DNA from: Saccoglossus kowalevskii
Taxonomy: Eukaryota > Hemichordata > Enteropneusta > Harrimaniidae
Direction: 5' to 3'
Assembly: GCF_000003605.2 (NCBI RefSeq)
Contig: NW_003156241.1
Span: forward strand, 96,471-143,679
DNA length: 47,209 nucleotides
Each line of letters starts with the position of its first letter. The stretch's first letter is position 1. The notes below the pieces were generated by a model. It did no database searches and was not told the DNA's origin. It worked only from the letters and a program-made list of their open reading frames with translations. Positions 12,750-25,800 of the stretch are shown here, piece by piece. The position numbers were made by a program, and so were the translations under genes.

Positions 12750-13708
12750 CAGTATTTCAATATGAAGATGAAACGCTGCATGGTACAGGGAAACAGCTGG
12801 AATTGAGTACGGTACATGTTCAATGATTCAACATTTTAAGAATGAAACATTTTATTCCTCGCTACATGACTTTTCTAAAAACATGCGTGCAATAATACAG
12901 GATCTAAGCAAGTAAAGAACAGAAAACAGCAAGTGGTGGAAATAGAAAACATCTATTATTAAAACAGAGTAGAAAATGACTTGTGTACAATGGAGGAAGC
13001 CTCAAGAATTTGTATTATCAAATATCACACAATGACATTATACCGGTATGAGGAAAGTGGTCTACAGGATGCTCTTATGTTAGGAAATTGAGTGAAGCAA
13101 GCTGAGAAAACTAATGACGTTATTTGAGCACAAACATGAAAAAAAGGTTATGAGGAAAGACTACCGAGATGGCTTTCTCCATTTCTACTTTAGACTATGA
13201 ACGTTTTACAATTTGGGATAAATTATTTGTCGAGAAACTTCATTTAAGGATGATTGGTACAAGCCTACAAGTGACATAATAACCACGGCTGATTGGATGT
13301 TGAACTAGCTCACTAACATTAATTAGAACTTGTGATGATATCGCCATATCGTTTCTTGATTTTGAATTCTACCAGTCAGTATGGTATATAAAATGTTTAT
13401 AACATCTCTAAGCTTTATGCATTTCACTGTATTTGTACATTTAATTTGTTTGTGAAATAATTTTCTTTCAATTATTAAAATTATTTTCAATAAGATTGAG
13501 TTTAATCCAAATTTGACTTTTTACATTTGTATTACACTGTACAACTTAATGTCAGTCCATATTGCATGTGATTTTATTGATATAAATAATGTTTAGTCTT
13601 TTAAAACGAAATTACATACTAAGCTTTCTCTGTATTTACAGTAATTAAGCTCCCCACAGTTCACTAAATATAGGGTGAATTACAAAATGGAAAATTTTAA
13701 TGAGAAAC

Positions 13709-14086
13709 TCAGCGATGTAACAGAGAGTAGAGTGAAAATATTGCCGACAGGAAACATTTGCTCGGATTGAAATTAGCAAAATTAGAACTTAGACCTAAGG
13801 ATAAAGTCAGCATGTGTGACAAATCCCTGAGCGTGGACAATCTGGGTAATCGGAAATGATTCCACGCTTGGAAACGACATTGGAACATTAATAGAAGTTG
13901 AATTACGCTTCTATACTTCAAACTAACATCAACGCTGCAGACACAAGATACGGTGTCAGCATAGATAAACAGCTCCCTCCTTAAGCAGGACATGTAACGA
14001 TATTGGACATATGTGTTAACACTCTCCGAGTGAGTCATGCTGAATTTTCCAACCTCGGTCACGATTCCTCTCCTCAAGGAATGCAT
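13709..14086 (-). other. 125-codon open frame inside a GC-elevated patch; unrecognised
   Basis: From an ATG at 14086 the minus strand is open for 125 codons. The frame extends a further 16 codons upstream without an ATG, making it the longest gap-free open frame in the window. The product would be Ser/Leu-rich, including R-D-L-S-H-M-L-T-L-S-L-G-L-S-S-N, with no recognised domain, signal peptide or clear membrane segment. The patch at about 13700-14170 is visibly richer in G+C and CpG than its surroundings. The plus strand across the same bases gives short protein-like peptides in changing frames (starting M-E-N-F-N-E-K-L-S-D at 13687). It may be an orphan gene, a decayed plus-strand gene, a promoter-type island, or chance. 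Confidence 0.2.
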
Positions 14087-14302
14087 TATAAGCACAACCT
14101 TTTGACTGATAAAATGTCCTTGATAAGAAAGCAAGGTGATTCATTGCGACAGACGGTTATCTCTGTTACTTTCAAATCTAGTTAACATTCTTCATTAATG
14201 TTAGAAAGTAAAAGCGACAGATCAATAAAAATAGAGAAAGATACACACAACTGACCCAGCTTTCACTATGCATGAATAATGCAAGAATGATATAGAACAC
14301 AG

Positions 14303-14434
14303 TATTTACTGGATATTAGTGGCGTATGCACTTAAGTGAATCACAGAGGTAATATCTGTGGTCAAAATAATCTAATGATCCAGCATACAAACAATATAAT
14401 TTTTGGTTTAAGTGCGCTTTTATTGGAGTAAATA
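14303..14434. mobile_element. Family C MITE, complete 132-bp copy
   Basis: The left TATTTACTGGATATTAG and the right TTTTATTGGAGTAAATA are imperfect inverted repeats, bounded by TA on each side and flanked outside by CAG and CTG. The right interior has the family signature AATTTTTGGTTTAAGTGCGC. The copy at 27478-27609 has the same length (132 bp) and the same right half, which supports a discrete element. Confidence 0.7.
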
Positions 14435-17400
14435 CTGTAACAATATATTGGGGAGGGACAATTTCAAGCCAAATAAACAAATAATTACATACATGTACCA
14501 CTACAACGTGATATCAGTAGATTTTTCGAAAAATTGCCGAGTTCATTTTATAAAGCAAGTTATAAAGAAACGCGATAATAAATTGCGTCTTATCACGTCT
14601 CTAAAATCAGTGGTGCTATTGTATCATAGTGAATGTAGTATACATTTTAGAATCTAACGAATGTAGGATTTGTATTGATTTTTAGAAACTAATATTTTTT
14701 AAGTTTTATAATAGGAATGCTTGAATTACTGAACACGCTAGTCTAAGTAACTGTTATTATATACATGTATATCTACACTTTTCAGAGTAATAGCTTTAAA
14801 AACATTTGGACAAATCAAAGGTTTTACAAAAATAGAAATGGCGACACACCCTCAGCCGAATGCGACCAGATTATGGGCATCGGTACGATGAATGTTGCAG
14901 GTCAACGTACTGCACTCATTTCTGTTCCAACACATGACTTATTGTCTATTGTTCTATTCAATATTCACCATATCAGGGCACTTAAACATAGGTGACCTAT
15001 TACACCTCGTAAAACAGTCATTACGCCCCCACTGACGCAAGTCTGCATTAGAGAAAAACATTCCAACAGAGATCTAAAAAAATAAATAAACAAAGGATTG
15101 CATAAAAAAAAAAATTATCTTTCAATACGTTTATTTTCTTTGTGTTCAATACATTTTATATATTACGCATTGTAGGTAGTGCTATTTTAACCCAATTGCA
15201 GTAAATTTGAAAGAATCGCACGCAAGAAATGTCTCCTTTCATTATGAAAATTTAAATTGGTTGAATGAAATAAGCTATTTTATTTGCTGAAATATGCTGC
15301 GTTAATAAAAGCTGTGGACCAAAGTGATTATAGCGGCTATTGATTCTGTCTTTTACTGCGCTGCTGCACACATCAAAGCAAACAGTTCCGCTGTTTATTT
15401 TATTGTGTTGCGGAGCACAACCAGTGAAAAATTTAAAAATAATTTTATCATACAATTTATAAGTTAAAGAGAAATTCTCTGAATAAATTGAAAGAAACAT
15501 GCTAAACAGTGATTTTCCATAAAAATGCCAGTTATAAACAATGCGTTTTTTATATTCATGCTGTAATTTTCACTGCTAGAAATTTCACCATCTGATGGCA
15601 ATTTGACGACAAAAGTCCCTGTTCAAGGGCATCTGTAAAATTTCCACTGTCAATTTTCATCACAGTTCACAGATTTAAAATCCAAATAATAATTCAAAAA
15701 TATTAATCAAGACAATAAGAAATTACCGGTATAGCCATTTGGTCCAAAATATCACAACAAAATATTGAAAAATACTTTAAAAAAATGGCAAAATGTAACA
15801 GTTTGTCACTATTAAATCAAATCAGATATTTTAGAAGTCTTGGCATAATTAAAATCTCAAAGTAGCGATTTTTGAATGAAATCCAGCATTTTATGGACTC
15901 ACAAGTATTTTCCTATTACATTTCAAGCATACTTAAAAATATAAAGCAAGCCAAAGGATGACCATAAACACATCTGAAGAGAAGTAATCAAAACAAGAAG
16001 GAAAAACAAGTTGGGACAAAGACCCAAATCAGTCTCAAGGTAACTACCATAACTTGGTAAACATTATGGTACTTCAAGGAATCGATATCAGCATGATTTG
16101 TGGGAGTCATCTTTTGAAATCTAGACATTTAAAGCTCATACAATCAGTACATAACATTTGAGATTATAGACTAGAAGATTAGTTTTACACCCACTAAAAG
16201 TTAATAATAGACACACTGTGTGGCCACATCGTGAAACAGATGAAAGTATGAATTATTTATTCTTGTGAGCAGTGCAAGACAAGTTGGTGCACGGTTTCCG
16301 AAACATAACACTTACCATACCTGCAATAGTAATCACAGATTCAAGATTGGGCAAATCAGATCAAGAAGAGAAGCAATTTCGACCTATCATTAGGAAACAC
16401 TCATTCGTCAATATACAAAATAGAGAACAGAGTATGGAAAACAGGTCTTCATTCCATTTGTTAACATGAGGATTGCTCAAACTGACTAAACATGGCGTTG
16501 CTGACGAGAGCGAGACTGAGAAGAATGAAAATGCAACGTCTTGGAGACATAACTCAAATTATCCTGAGTATGGCAAAGCAATTATGCTGCTTCATTTAAC
16601 AGAACATCTGATATTAAAAGTAGCACGCGATTCCATATTTGTCAATCTTTGATTGCATCTGAAACCAAACGCCTTCAGCTTCACTACATAAAATGATCAT
16701 AATACCACTGAACATGCAATCATTTTTGACTTGCCCATCAAAGAAACATTCAAATAAAATGCTTCAAAGGAATTGAAAATGCCACTTTTTTTTGCCTTGG
16801 TATGTCCAATTCATTAGAAAAATCAAAATTACGTTTAAGCTTCTAATCAGTCTCCATTCAAATATTGAATGAGCAGCCTTTAAACTAAAATTCAAGGACT
16901 TGCTGCAGTATATAAATACTAAAGTATGTTGTACAACATCAGATCATTGACCTTGGCATTAAAAATAGGACACAAATTGGGAATGAGATGCAGTTCAGCC
17001 AAGTGATTTACACACTATGGACAAGAGCAAGAAAATTGAGATCAACGTACTCAATAGTCGTAATTTCAGCAAATTCATTCACAACTCCATGGATTCCATG
17101 AGTCAATTTAACTTACTAAGATTAGAATTGCATGAATTTAGATTTTCATTTCTAAACTCCACTAAAATTGCTACTAGTTTGGCAGTTATGTCAAGGTGTA
17201 CCATGAGCTAACCAAGAACGTGAAAGGGTTGAATGCCAATAAAAGGCAATATACAGAATAAGATTGAAAAATAATCAATGATTGCAAAAACATGAATGAA
17301 TTAAAAACTCCCTATAGGTGCCCAATATGCATGGAATCTTGATCAATTTTCAAACTCATTTTGTATTAATTTAATTTTTTTGTTCCCATCTTTAATTCCC

Positions 17401-18862
17401 ATCTCATACAATAGTCAATACAATCTTTTATTAATATACAGTATTGAAATACAGTATTTCATATTTAGAAGTGATATGATGTAAAGTAATGAATGAATGA
17501 ATTTAATTACTGACAGGACATTGTGCAACAAGTTACTGATTACAATTATTTCCCCCCAAAAAATCAAGGATTTCAACAAAAGTTTCAGCAATGCAAGCTA
17601 CAGTGATTTTCTTTATAGTCAACTCGTGTCAGATTTGGGATGAGATTTCTACCATATGATGTACAGCCTGTATCAACTTGCACAACTGACTGATAATGAT
17701 ACTGTAATATTGAATCATGACAGTAATGATTATAAAGCAAATTAGAACAGCTTTTCTTTATTTGGGAAAACTCCTTGTATTAAAGCGAGGTTGTTATGAG
17801 CCGACTATAAAATAATACAAAGAGGTTAAAATTTTATGAAAATAAAAAAATAACATTTGATGAGAGAATTAAAGAAACAAAATTGGAAGAGACACCAATT
17901 GTCAAATTATGCATCAAAGATATAGTAACCGAAGACATGCTGGAATTAAAATTTGATGAATACACATATCGATTAAAGGTTGAACACATGAATATTTTAC
18001 ATCCCGGAGTCTTCAGAGACTCTCAATATGATTAAGTTCTCGTCTAGGTTTCAAAAACTTGCTAACTTGATATAACCAGGTACACTGTAAAATTCCTAAC
18101 AGGCAGACTATACAAGATTGTTAACATTTAAATCTACCACAGACTAACGTCGACCAAACTAAATATTAATGAGCATATAATATCAAGCTACTAGCACAAA
18201 TTTACTGTGCACTGAATATACAAGCTTGAAATTCCACTATGGATGAAATAGTTTAGCCACAGTGGCTAATACGACAATGTTTTTCATAGATGATTGAAGA
18301 GGAAGGGGGGGGGGGTTAACAAAATTATCGTAGATTTGTGTAATATATTGTAATGAGAAAAAAGTGCAGGAACATTGGGGTGAGAAAGACGGTATGAAAA
18401 GGTTAAATTTATCTTTGCGGGGTTACAATTTTGTCAGAATAATTCATTGTTTCAAATTAGACTTGGCCATCGGTGACGAAAGTAACATAATCTGTAATAC
18501 AGTCAAATTTAAATGTAATTTACCATTGGTGACAAGCAAAAAATTAGAAGAAACAGATAGAATGGCCAAAAATAAAAAAATAAAAGGATTATAGCCAGAA
18601 GATTGAAAACATTTTTTTTGTCAGAATCAAACCTGCAATGGTCCTGATCTAATTTATTTCACTGAAGCATAGAATGCACATGGTAATATTTTGCAAGTTC
18701 ACATTTTTTTTAACTTGTATTTGAATGTACATATTTCACCATTCATAATGCAGTTATATTTTCGTAGCATAGCACAATATTGACACGCATACATTTCATT
18801 TATTTATGTTTTGAAGAGCAATTAAAATGGTTGGCATTGCTAGTCTGCCACTAAAAAAATTA
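14435..18862. other. Non-coding AT-rich sector
   Basis: No supportable exon was found. A moderately GC-richer patch at about 14820-15060 holds a 76-codon plus-strand frame (14765-14995) without recognisable motifs. Homopolymer runs include G11 at 18305-18315. Nothing else stands out. Confidence 0.5.
18305..18315 (+). repeat. G11 homopolymer
   Basis: An uninterrupted run of 11 G in AT-rich surroundings. Its length is likely to be unstable or mis-sequenced. Confidence 0.85.
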
Positions 18863-18955
18863 GTATTGTGAAATACTTTATTTTCACTTGAGGGACGATT
18901 CAATGAAAATTAAATACAGTGAATATACCTTTTTTCTTGTATTTTACATTGACAG
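18863..18955. mobile_element. Family A MITE, left half only
   Basis: TATTGTGAAATACTTTATTT followed by TCACTTGAGGGACGATTCAATG and AATACAGTGAATATACC matches the left half of family A. Similarity stops after the pyrimidine tract and TTTTACATTGA, so the right half is deleted or never inserted. Confidence 0.65.
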
Positions 18956-19670
18956 TTTTTACTGACATTATCAGAACATATTTTTCCTACATGCTTATAT
19001 GTTGTTCAGCTAGAACAGTCAATACATCTCTCTGAGGATATGATGGGATGATTCAGTACTGATATTTCCCATTAGGCTTCACTATTAAACACAAACCTCT
19101 TTATTCTGACCTTTCACAAAGATCAGACCAGACTTCTCTCTACTCATTAAATTATAATGAAATATGAATTATACATAATTTGTTATTTGTATCAAAAACA
19201 TTTTGTATCAGAGAATTGAAAGCTGCATTTTGTTTTGATAGCACAATGTACTATTTTTAGAATTTTTTGTTATTTTAAATGTTTGCTTATAATGCATTTT
19301 GCATCACCATAAACCTCTCGGTACGCTCATTCTTGTTCGTCAAGTTTCGATTTCAATTTATACACTAGATGCTCTTTAATTCAGATATTCTGCAAGACTT
19401 ATTCATAGGATGCACATATAATTGTGCAGATTTCAAAACAGGTTAAAGCAGAAAGCAGCTTCTCCTTCAATATAGCTATCGGTTTACATCACAGGAAAAC
19501 AGAGTCTGCCAGATTTGTTCATGCATTAATCAATATTAGTCTGGGCCCAGAAGAGCTGAAGAGAGAGAAAAAAAGCAGCAGTGGGAAATGAAGTACAGTT
19601 TGATAGCGAGGTCGGAAAGCCTGATAAGAAATGATACTGATGTATCGGTACAAAAGAGACAACATTGCAG

Positions 19671-19672
<2 letters not shown>

Positions 19673-19715
<43 letters not shown>
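19673..19715. repeat. (TA)n microsatellite, about 43 bp
   Basis: An uninterrupted TA tract, the longest dinucleotide array in the window. It is followed by TATTATAGTATATTATATT, an imperfect continuation. Confidence 0.95.
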
Positions 19716-19721
<6 letters not shown>

Positions 19722-21879
19722 ATATTATATTATTAAACTATCAACATAAGATTTTTATCTCATCTATATTCGATCATTGTTGCGCACATAAAAAATCAAC
19801 ACTAGACACTCGCCTGATGACATACACTGCATATAAATTTCCATATTGTGCAGTTTCAACCAAAATACAAACATGCCCAGATTTGAATTCTTAACAGTAC
19901 ATTTAACAGATTTACATATTTGTCACTGAAGTAACTTACAACTATACTTATATTTGTTAACCTTTTCTATGTGAATTAATATCCTGACAAAAACTTGCAC
20001 ACTAAAAGAACAAAATTATTCGTTCGAAATACAACCAAAATTGAGTTTAGTTCACACACAAAATTTTAAAGATCTGTAAAGCTTTATAATAAATTTTAAT
20101 AAATTATAAACTGTATTAATCATTCAGGTCCTGTACACAAGAACAAAAGATGGTTGTATACCACAACACTGCAATTTAATAGTCAAGGATCTGTGTATTT
20201 TACATATCAGGTTGTGATAAAAGTATACATGAACACAAGTGTCTGATGATTGAATCAAGAGTAGACCATTACAAGAGGTTAGCAGCAGCAATTTAGTATT
20301 ATCAAGATTGAAACCGAACCAGCCATGCCTGAATGCTGCTATAAATACCAGTTCTACTTTCCACTAATTAAACCGAACATAAAGAATCTTCACATTTGCT
20401 AATGGATTAAAACGAAAAACTCTAAGCATCAGTCAAGTAATTGTAAGCTAAAGTCTCTCGTCATACCCAGAAATCAAGTCTGATTGGCTAGATAATTATG
20501 TACTATGGCTGGATAGCCAATCAGATGAACCAGTAAAGAACTTTTGACATTGTCATTATTTTCAGCTCAAGTCCCCGACTAGAATGACATCTTATGTATA
20601 CAGTAGCACGACGATTCTCTTAATACATTTAGATTGAAACACAGTGGACAATAAAAGGATATTTACAGATACAGAATTTTATTATAAATTTTATTATAAT
20701 ACATGATCTTTCATGAATTTATCTAATATTTGACAGCAAAACAATCAAGAATTCACACCAACTGAGTGACAAGGAAGGCGAGAAATGTCACGTCCAGTCA
20801 CGCAAGATTTGTTTCCTGCCTTTCAATCTCATTCCAATGTTAAACTGCACCACCAAACATCAGAAAAAGAGGTGAATCTATATGAAGATTCAAGTTCCCA
20901 AGTACTTTACACGAATTAGTGAAAACTTTCATTTTTCGTTTGATTTTTGCACAATAATAACAAATGAAACCAAATTCCATGTATCAGGTCATTGAAGATA
21001 TGATAAACGGTTGCAATAAAAAATGGCAGTGATGCACACTAAAGCATTCAAAATCTGGTGCTTTTTCAGAAAGTACTTCATTGAAATGCTATGCGTAATG
21101 TTTATGTACCGGGGTAGTAACAGCATTCTGGAAGCAAATGACCTTGGAACTGTGAAGTACCAAAATGGGGAATAAAACTTTCTATTTCAGACTGAAAATA
21201 CCTTATCTGGGTATTTTGATAGTGAGGAACCTGGCTTTTCACAGGCACATTAAAGACTGGTACCGCACAATTAACCAAGATGTACTAATCCTTTTTAGAG
21301 GAAAGAAGCAATCCTTTTAGTAGAGAGAAGCCAATCGTGTGTATCTACACATGTAATTTACAGTAAAAGGAAATTCAAGAGAAATGTGCGATGTAATGAT
21401 AAATATTATTAAAACTGTCTGAAAATCGTAATTATAACATCTATTTCCATTCATCTGAATCGAATTCACATCATCGCATCATCAACACTGAGCTCTTGAA
21501 ACACATTCACACCATTCAATTTGCCTTCAAGCACTTTTCTCCTTTTTTTCGTCTACATGTTGTTCATTTATTATAGAGCTTTTCGTGTCATAGACCATTA
21601 ATTTCCCCATTTCATTATAAATGCTAGTTGTCATTTGAAGCCTCTCATCAAACACCATTTATAACACAGAGTTAAAGCAGTGGTTAGGTCAGGCTGTGAT
21701 CAAAAACAGGATGTTGCGGGAGGACTACACATATACGGTATGAACCAGTAATTACTTATAAATGTAATATAGTGCAGGCCAAGTTTTGAATGCATCGGTA
21801 CATGTATATATAGACAATCTTAATCAAGGGTGTATTGACAGGAACAAGTTGATCTTTCCTACACTGCAGAGAACATTGA
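19716..21879. other. Non-coding AT-rich sector
   Basis: No supported gene. Around 21480-21660 the minus strand contains a 42-codon frame and an adjacent protein-like stretch, but they are separated by an A7 run and are in different frames. No splice sites support them, so they are not called. Confidence 0.5.
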
Positions 21880-22188
21880 TTTGCATCAATGTAGAGTATA
21901 AAATGGACGTAACATTTGCTGTGAACCACAGAATATTGACTGTGCACTGGATACCTATTTTTTTTAACGAGTGAATATTTAATAACCATACAGAGCTTTT
22001 ACTCCAGCAATTGAGGCAAATGACAGTACATACGAAATAACTAGTAATTTTCCATGCAATTGTAAAACGAAGTTGTACAATTTGAAAATACAAGTTCAGT
22101 TTTGCTTTATTACACAAGTGAATATTCGGCTTATAAATACTGGTACAGTAAAAAGAAAATTATTTTACTAACAATGACTCACTCAGCT
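21880..22188 (+). repeat. Dispersed duplication, copy 1 (with 38-bp extra segment)
   Basis: Bases 21880-22141 repeat at 22605-22865 in the same orientation. They differ by three substitutions and one T in a homopolymer (T8 against T7), about 99% identity over 262 bp. Copy 1 then has 38 extra bases (22142-22179) before both copies share CACTCAGCT. Similarity ends abruptly on both sides and neither copy has inverted ends. Either this is a recent duplication or two haplotypes were assembled in series. Confidence 0.9.
22142..22179. mobile_element. 38-bp foldback-like insertion within duplication copy 1
   Basis: The segment is present in copy 1 and absent from copy 2 (junction 22865/22866). It contains the inverted pair AGTAAAA...TTTTACT. 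Its last three bases, ACT, repeat the ACT immediately before it (22139-22141), as expected for a 3-bp target duplication. The alternative is a deletion in copy 2 between two ACT repeats. Confidence 0.45.
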
Positions 22189-22604
22189 ATGGTACATTCA
22201 ATATTGATTAAAACCTTACAAAGTAACACTACAGTACAAACCAGACATGTGGAATTCAAAAAATTACACAAAATTGATGAAGATAACATATGTTGTTTGG
22301 AAGAAAGACTACAAAAACACTAAGGAATACAAATTAAATAATTCCTTTATATAATTTGCCCTACCATAGTAAAAGTGCATGCCTTAATATGAAACTGTAC
22401 TGTCAGCATAGGTTACAAAAAAAGATGACATTTCCAATGACTGGAAGTACAGTTGATATTACTGATTGACTTAAGTTTCATTGCAGGCTTGCACTGGGCT
22501 TTTTAGTTTATATTTGGCTTCCCTTAGTTCTAGATAACAAAGGCTCCAGAAAGAAGAGGACAACAATTTATGGATAACAGCATTTCTGATTACCAGATGC
22601 TGTA

Positions 22605-22874
22605 TTTGCATCAATGTAGAGTATAAAATGGACGTAACATTTGCTGTGAACCACAGAATATCGACTGTGCACTGGATACCTATTTTTTTAACGAGTGAAT
22701 ATTTAATAACCATACAGAGCTTTTACTCCAGCAATTGAGGCAAATGACAGTACATACGAAATAACTAGTAATTTTCCATGCAATTTTAAAACGAAGTTGT
22801 ACAATTTGAAAATACAAGTTCAGTTTTGCTTTATTGCACAAGTGAATATTCGGCTTATAAATACTCACTCAGCT
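22605..22874 (+). repeat. Dispersed duplication, copy 2
   Basis: This is the second copy of the segment at 21880, offset 725 bp and separated from copy 1 by 416 bp of unrelated sequence. It lacks the 38-bp segment. Short open frames crossing both copies are paralogous by repetition only and do not indicate coding. Confidence 0.9.
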
Positions 22875-25800
22875 CCTGTATATTTGCTGCAACCAATTGT
22901 AGTAACTGTTGAATATCAAGTGAATCCAGTCGAAATTTGTGGTCACCTTGGTGTCTGAAACTTCAAACCTGACTAACAGGATTCAAATATAAGGAAGGCC
23001 ATTGCCTTGGTACACCATCTGAATGATTCACTTCTAAGTAGTCATGAATTTCCAGACAGTTTAATTAGTCACTCCAAAGCATTTTCAAAGGATCTGACCT
23101 TGAACTAAGTGTCCTCAGAATATGAAGTATAAGCCCCAGACTAAAAGTCTTGACTACCATTACAGCCAGAAATGTCAATGCGCCACGTCACTCAACACCT
23201 GTCTAAGCTTTGCCATCTCTGTATCATTTCACAGCATTTGATAACATGTTATAACACCACTGATATAATCATTTAGTTCTACCTTCTTCAGACATTGGTT
23301 GCGTTCATGTTAGAGATCTTAGCATGTGGAGAGTATAGAAACAGTCTGAATATGTGGGGTCAAAGTTAGAATGTGCCAGGAAAAAAATTATCCCATTCCT
23401 GATAGAGAGCCAGGATTCAGCTCTGCCAAAATTACACACAATTTGCTATTTCGCGAATTCCTCACTGAACATGTTTGCAGCCACACTATCTCTTAACAAA
23501 CAAAGAATTAACAAACTTCGACACAGGCAGAGATCTCGTAGCATAATTATTGATTTCATATTCATCACAACTTCACTCTGACATTCAAATTTGAAAACTG
23601 AGACACATTCAATCATTTACTACTTTTAAAACGCCTGACGGTAACAATTTTTTTAAAAGTCAAATGTAATCCAACACTGTCTTACAAGTAGGGAGCATAA
23701 AAAGATCCTAGGGAGCGTCAGGATCCTATCTGCCCTGAACATACAAACCATAGGAGTTAAGGAAATCAATGAATGCAAGTACCAAATGAGAATATGCTAG
23801 AAGAGTATGCGCTGTCAAAGTTCCTGGATGCTCATTTCAAAGCATGTACCAGTGTTGATAGGAAACAATATTGATTTTATACCCAGTTGTTTATAACATG
23901 TATGATGCAGTTGTTCAAAAGATTTCTTGGAATGTATGCAAGTATACCAAATATTACACAATCTATCTTCAAAACAGACTGCTTTAATATTGGAAGGCAG
24001 GTTAGTGAAAAGCATCTGTTCAGTGTGCAGGGATAACTTTATGGAATTCAAATTACTGCTTCATTACGAGATCTCAATTTGGGATCCTTTTTCCCTCTTT
24101 CTTTAAGACTATAAAAACACATCTGTTCAAGCTGCTGGTCTGAGCAAAACAAGATGATAATTATCGTTTTCATAATAAATCAATAAAATCGCATTAATAA
24201 GGCACATCATTACTACATGTAGTTAACTATTCTGCTTCACTATGAACTGTTCAATCAGTGTATATAATTTGGAAACCATCACACTGGATTTATTCTGACA
24301 AGTCAATGTCCCATCTGGCAACACTTTAATGAAATTGCCGATAAAACACATTTTCTTCACCATCCATTTTAATAATCAAAGAACATCAAACATAAATTTG
24401 TAAGGACAAACATAGAAGACTATTTTCTGTTGTTTCCTGCAACATTTGCTCTTATAAAAGAATAATTTATGATCTATCGTTAAATCAACCAGTGAAGCAA
24501 GAAAATATATGATTCTACTTTGTAGACACAGCTTTACATTATTTGCAAATCAATCACTGTACGCTCCCTCCCAGCTCATTACTCAATTTTTGAAAGTTTG
24601 TAGATTGGAAAATCCATATTCAATATCAAAACCTTGGAGACTTTAAAACTGATGAAGTACAGGGAATAGTAAATGCAAGAGTAACTTTGCCCAAGGCAGT
24701 CAAGAAAGATTGGTTGATGATGACAGAGATTCAGAGATGTATTGAGAAGATTATAAGGCTTGTAATTTAGAAGAATCTCACAAAATGTGGTCTACACTAA
24801 CATAACGGCAATGATGCATGAGAAGTGGTGGCTTAATGCTTTCTTGGGTTCAAAAAAATGTATATTGCTTCAAATGGCGCAGAACTACAAACAAATGTCA
24901 TGTGGAAGCACATTTTTCTAGGTACTGATATACATTAACTAAGGGAAGCACAATCAATAACTGAATACAGACCTACATTTGTATTAAAAATACACATTTC
25001 ATGTTTTAGTTTGATATTATTTTGCTGTGTAAATGAATATAGAAGATTTATTCTATGTCAGTATATAGCTACATTTATAGACATAATTTTGCTTACACCA
25101 ACCTAACCTAATCTACCTTACATGTGTACTGTGAACCACTTATTTTTTGTGATTATTAGAATGAATTTATAGTATTAGTGATGAAAATCACTCAGAAAAA
25201 TTATCACTGCTATAATCACCGATTCACAGCTCTCGTGTCTTGTCAGCAGTGTATGAGTTTTACATTAAAGACAAAAGTGTGTCTATTATCAAACTAAGTC
25301 GTAAAGACACAGAATCTGGTTCATGCATAGAGCAAACACAGTATTTTGTGGGAATGCAATGATGGGACGGAAATCCATCTAACTTTCATCTTCATTAGCA
25401 TAATCTTTAAATGTAGCTTCATTTTAAAAAGAAGCAGCCTCTTGCTGGTTTATTTCAATTTGAGAATTGCAAATATCACGAAATGAACAAATATAAGAGA
25501 GGTCTAACACAAGATACATATGCATGGGGTATCAAAGCAATCGGACATGCGGTTTTTAAGTAGAAGTCGAAAAAGTAAAAAGTTGAAGTGGATGACGAAG
25601 TGGAATCAACTGAATAGCAATGAAGTTTCAATATTATACATGAATAATAAGCAGCTGTTTTACTTGACATGACATGTTCTAAGGGTCTTGAATTACAAGC
25701 ATAAAGATTATGCATCTTTCTACAACTCTGCACTCCAGTAAAATTGATATATTTTTATTACTATGCATCCTTGGTTGATACAGTCCCCTAACCAATGTCC

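Noticed and set aside
21480-21660. Minus-strand coding-like segment of about 60 codons
   Set aside because: Correct reading of the A7 run places the two halves in different frames with an early stop, and no splice sites bridge them.
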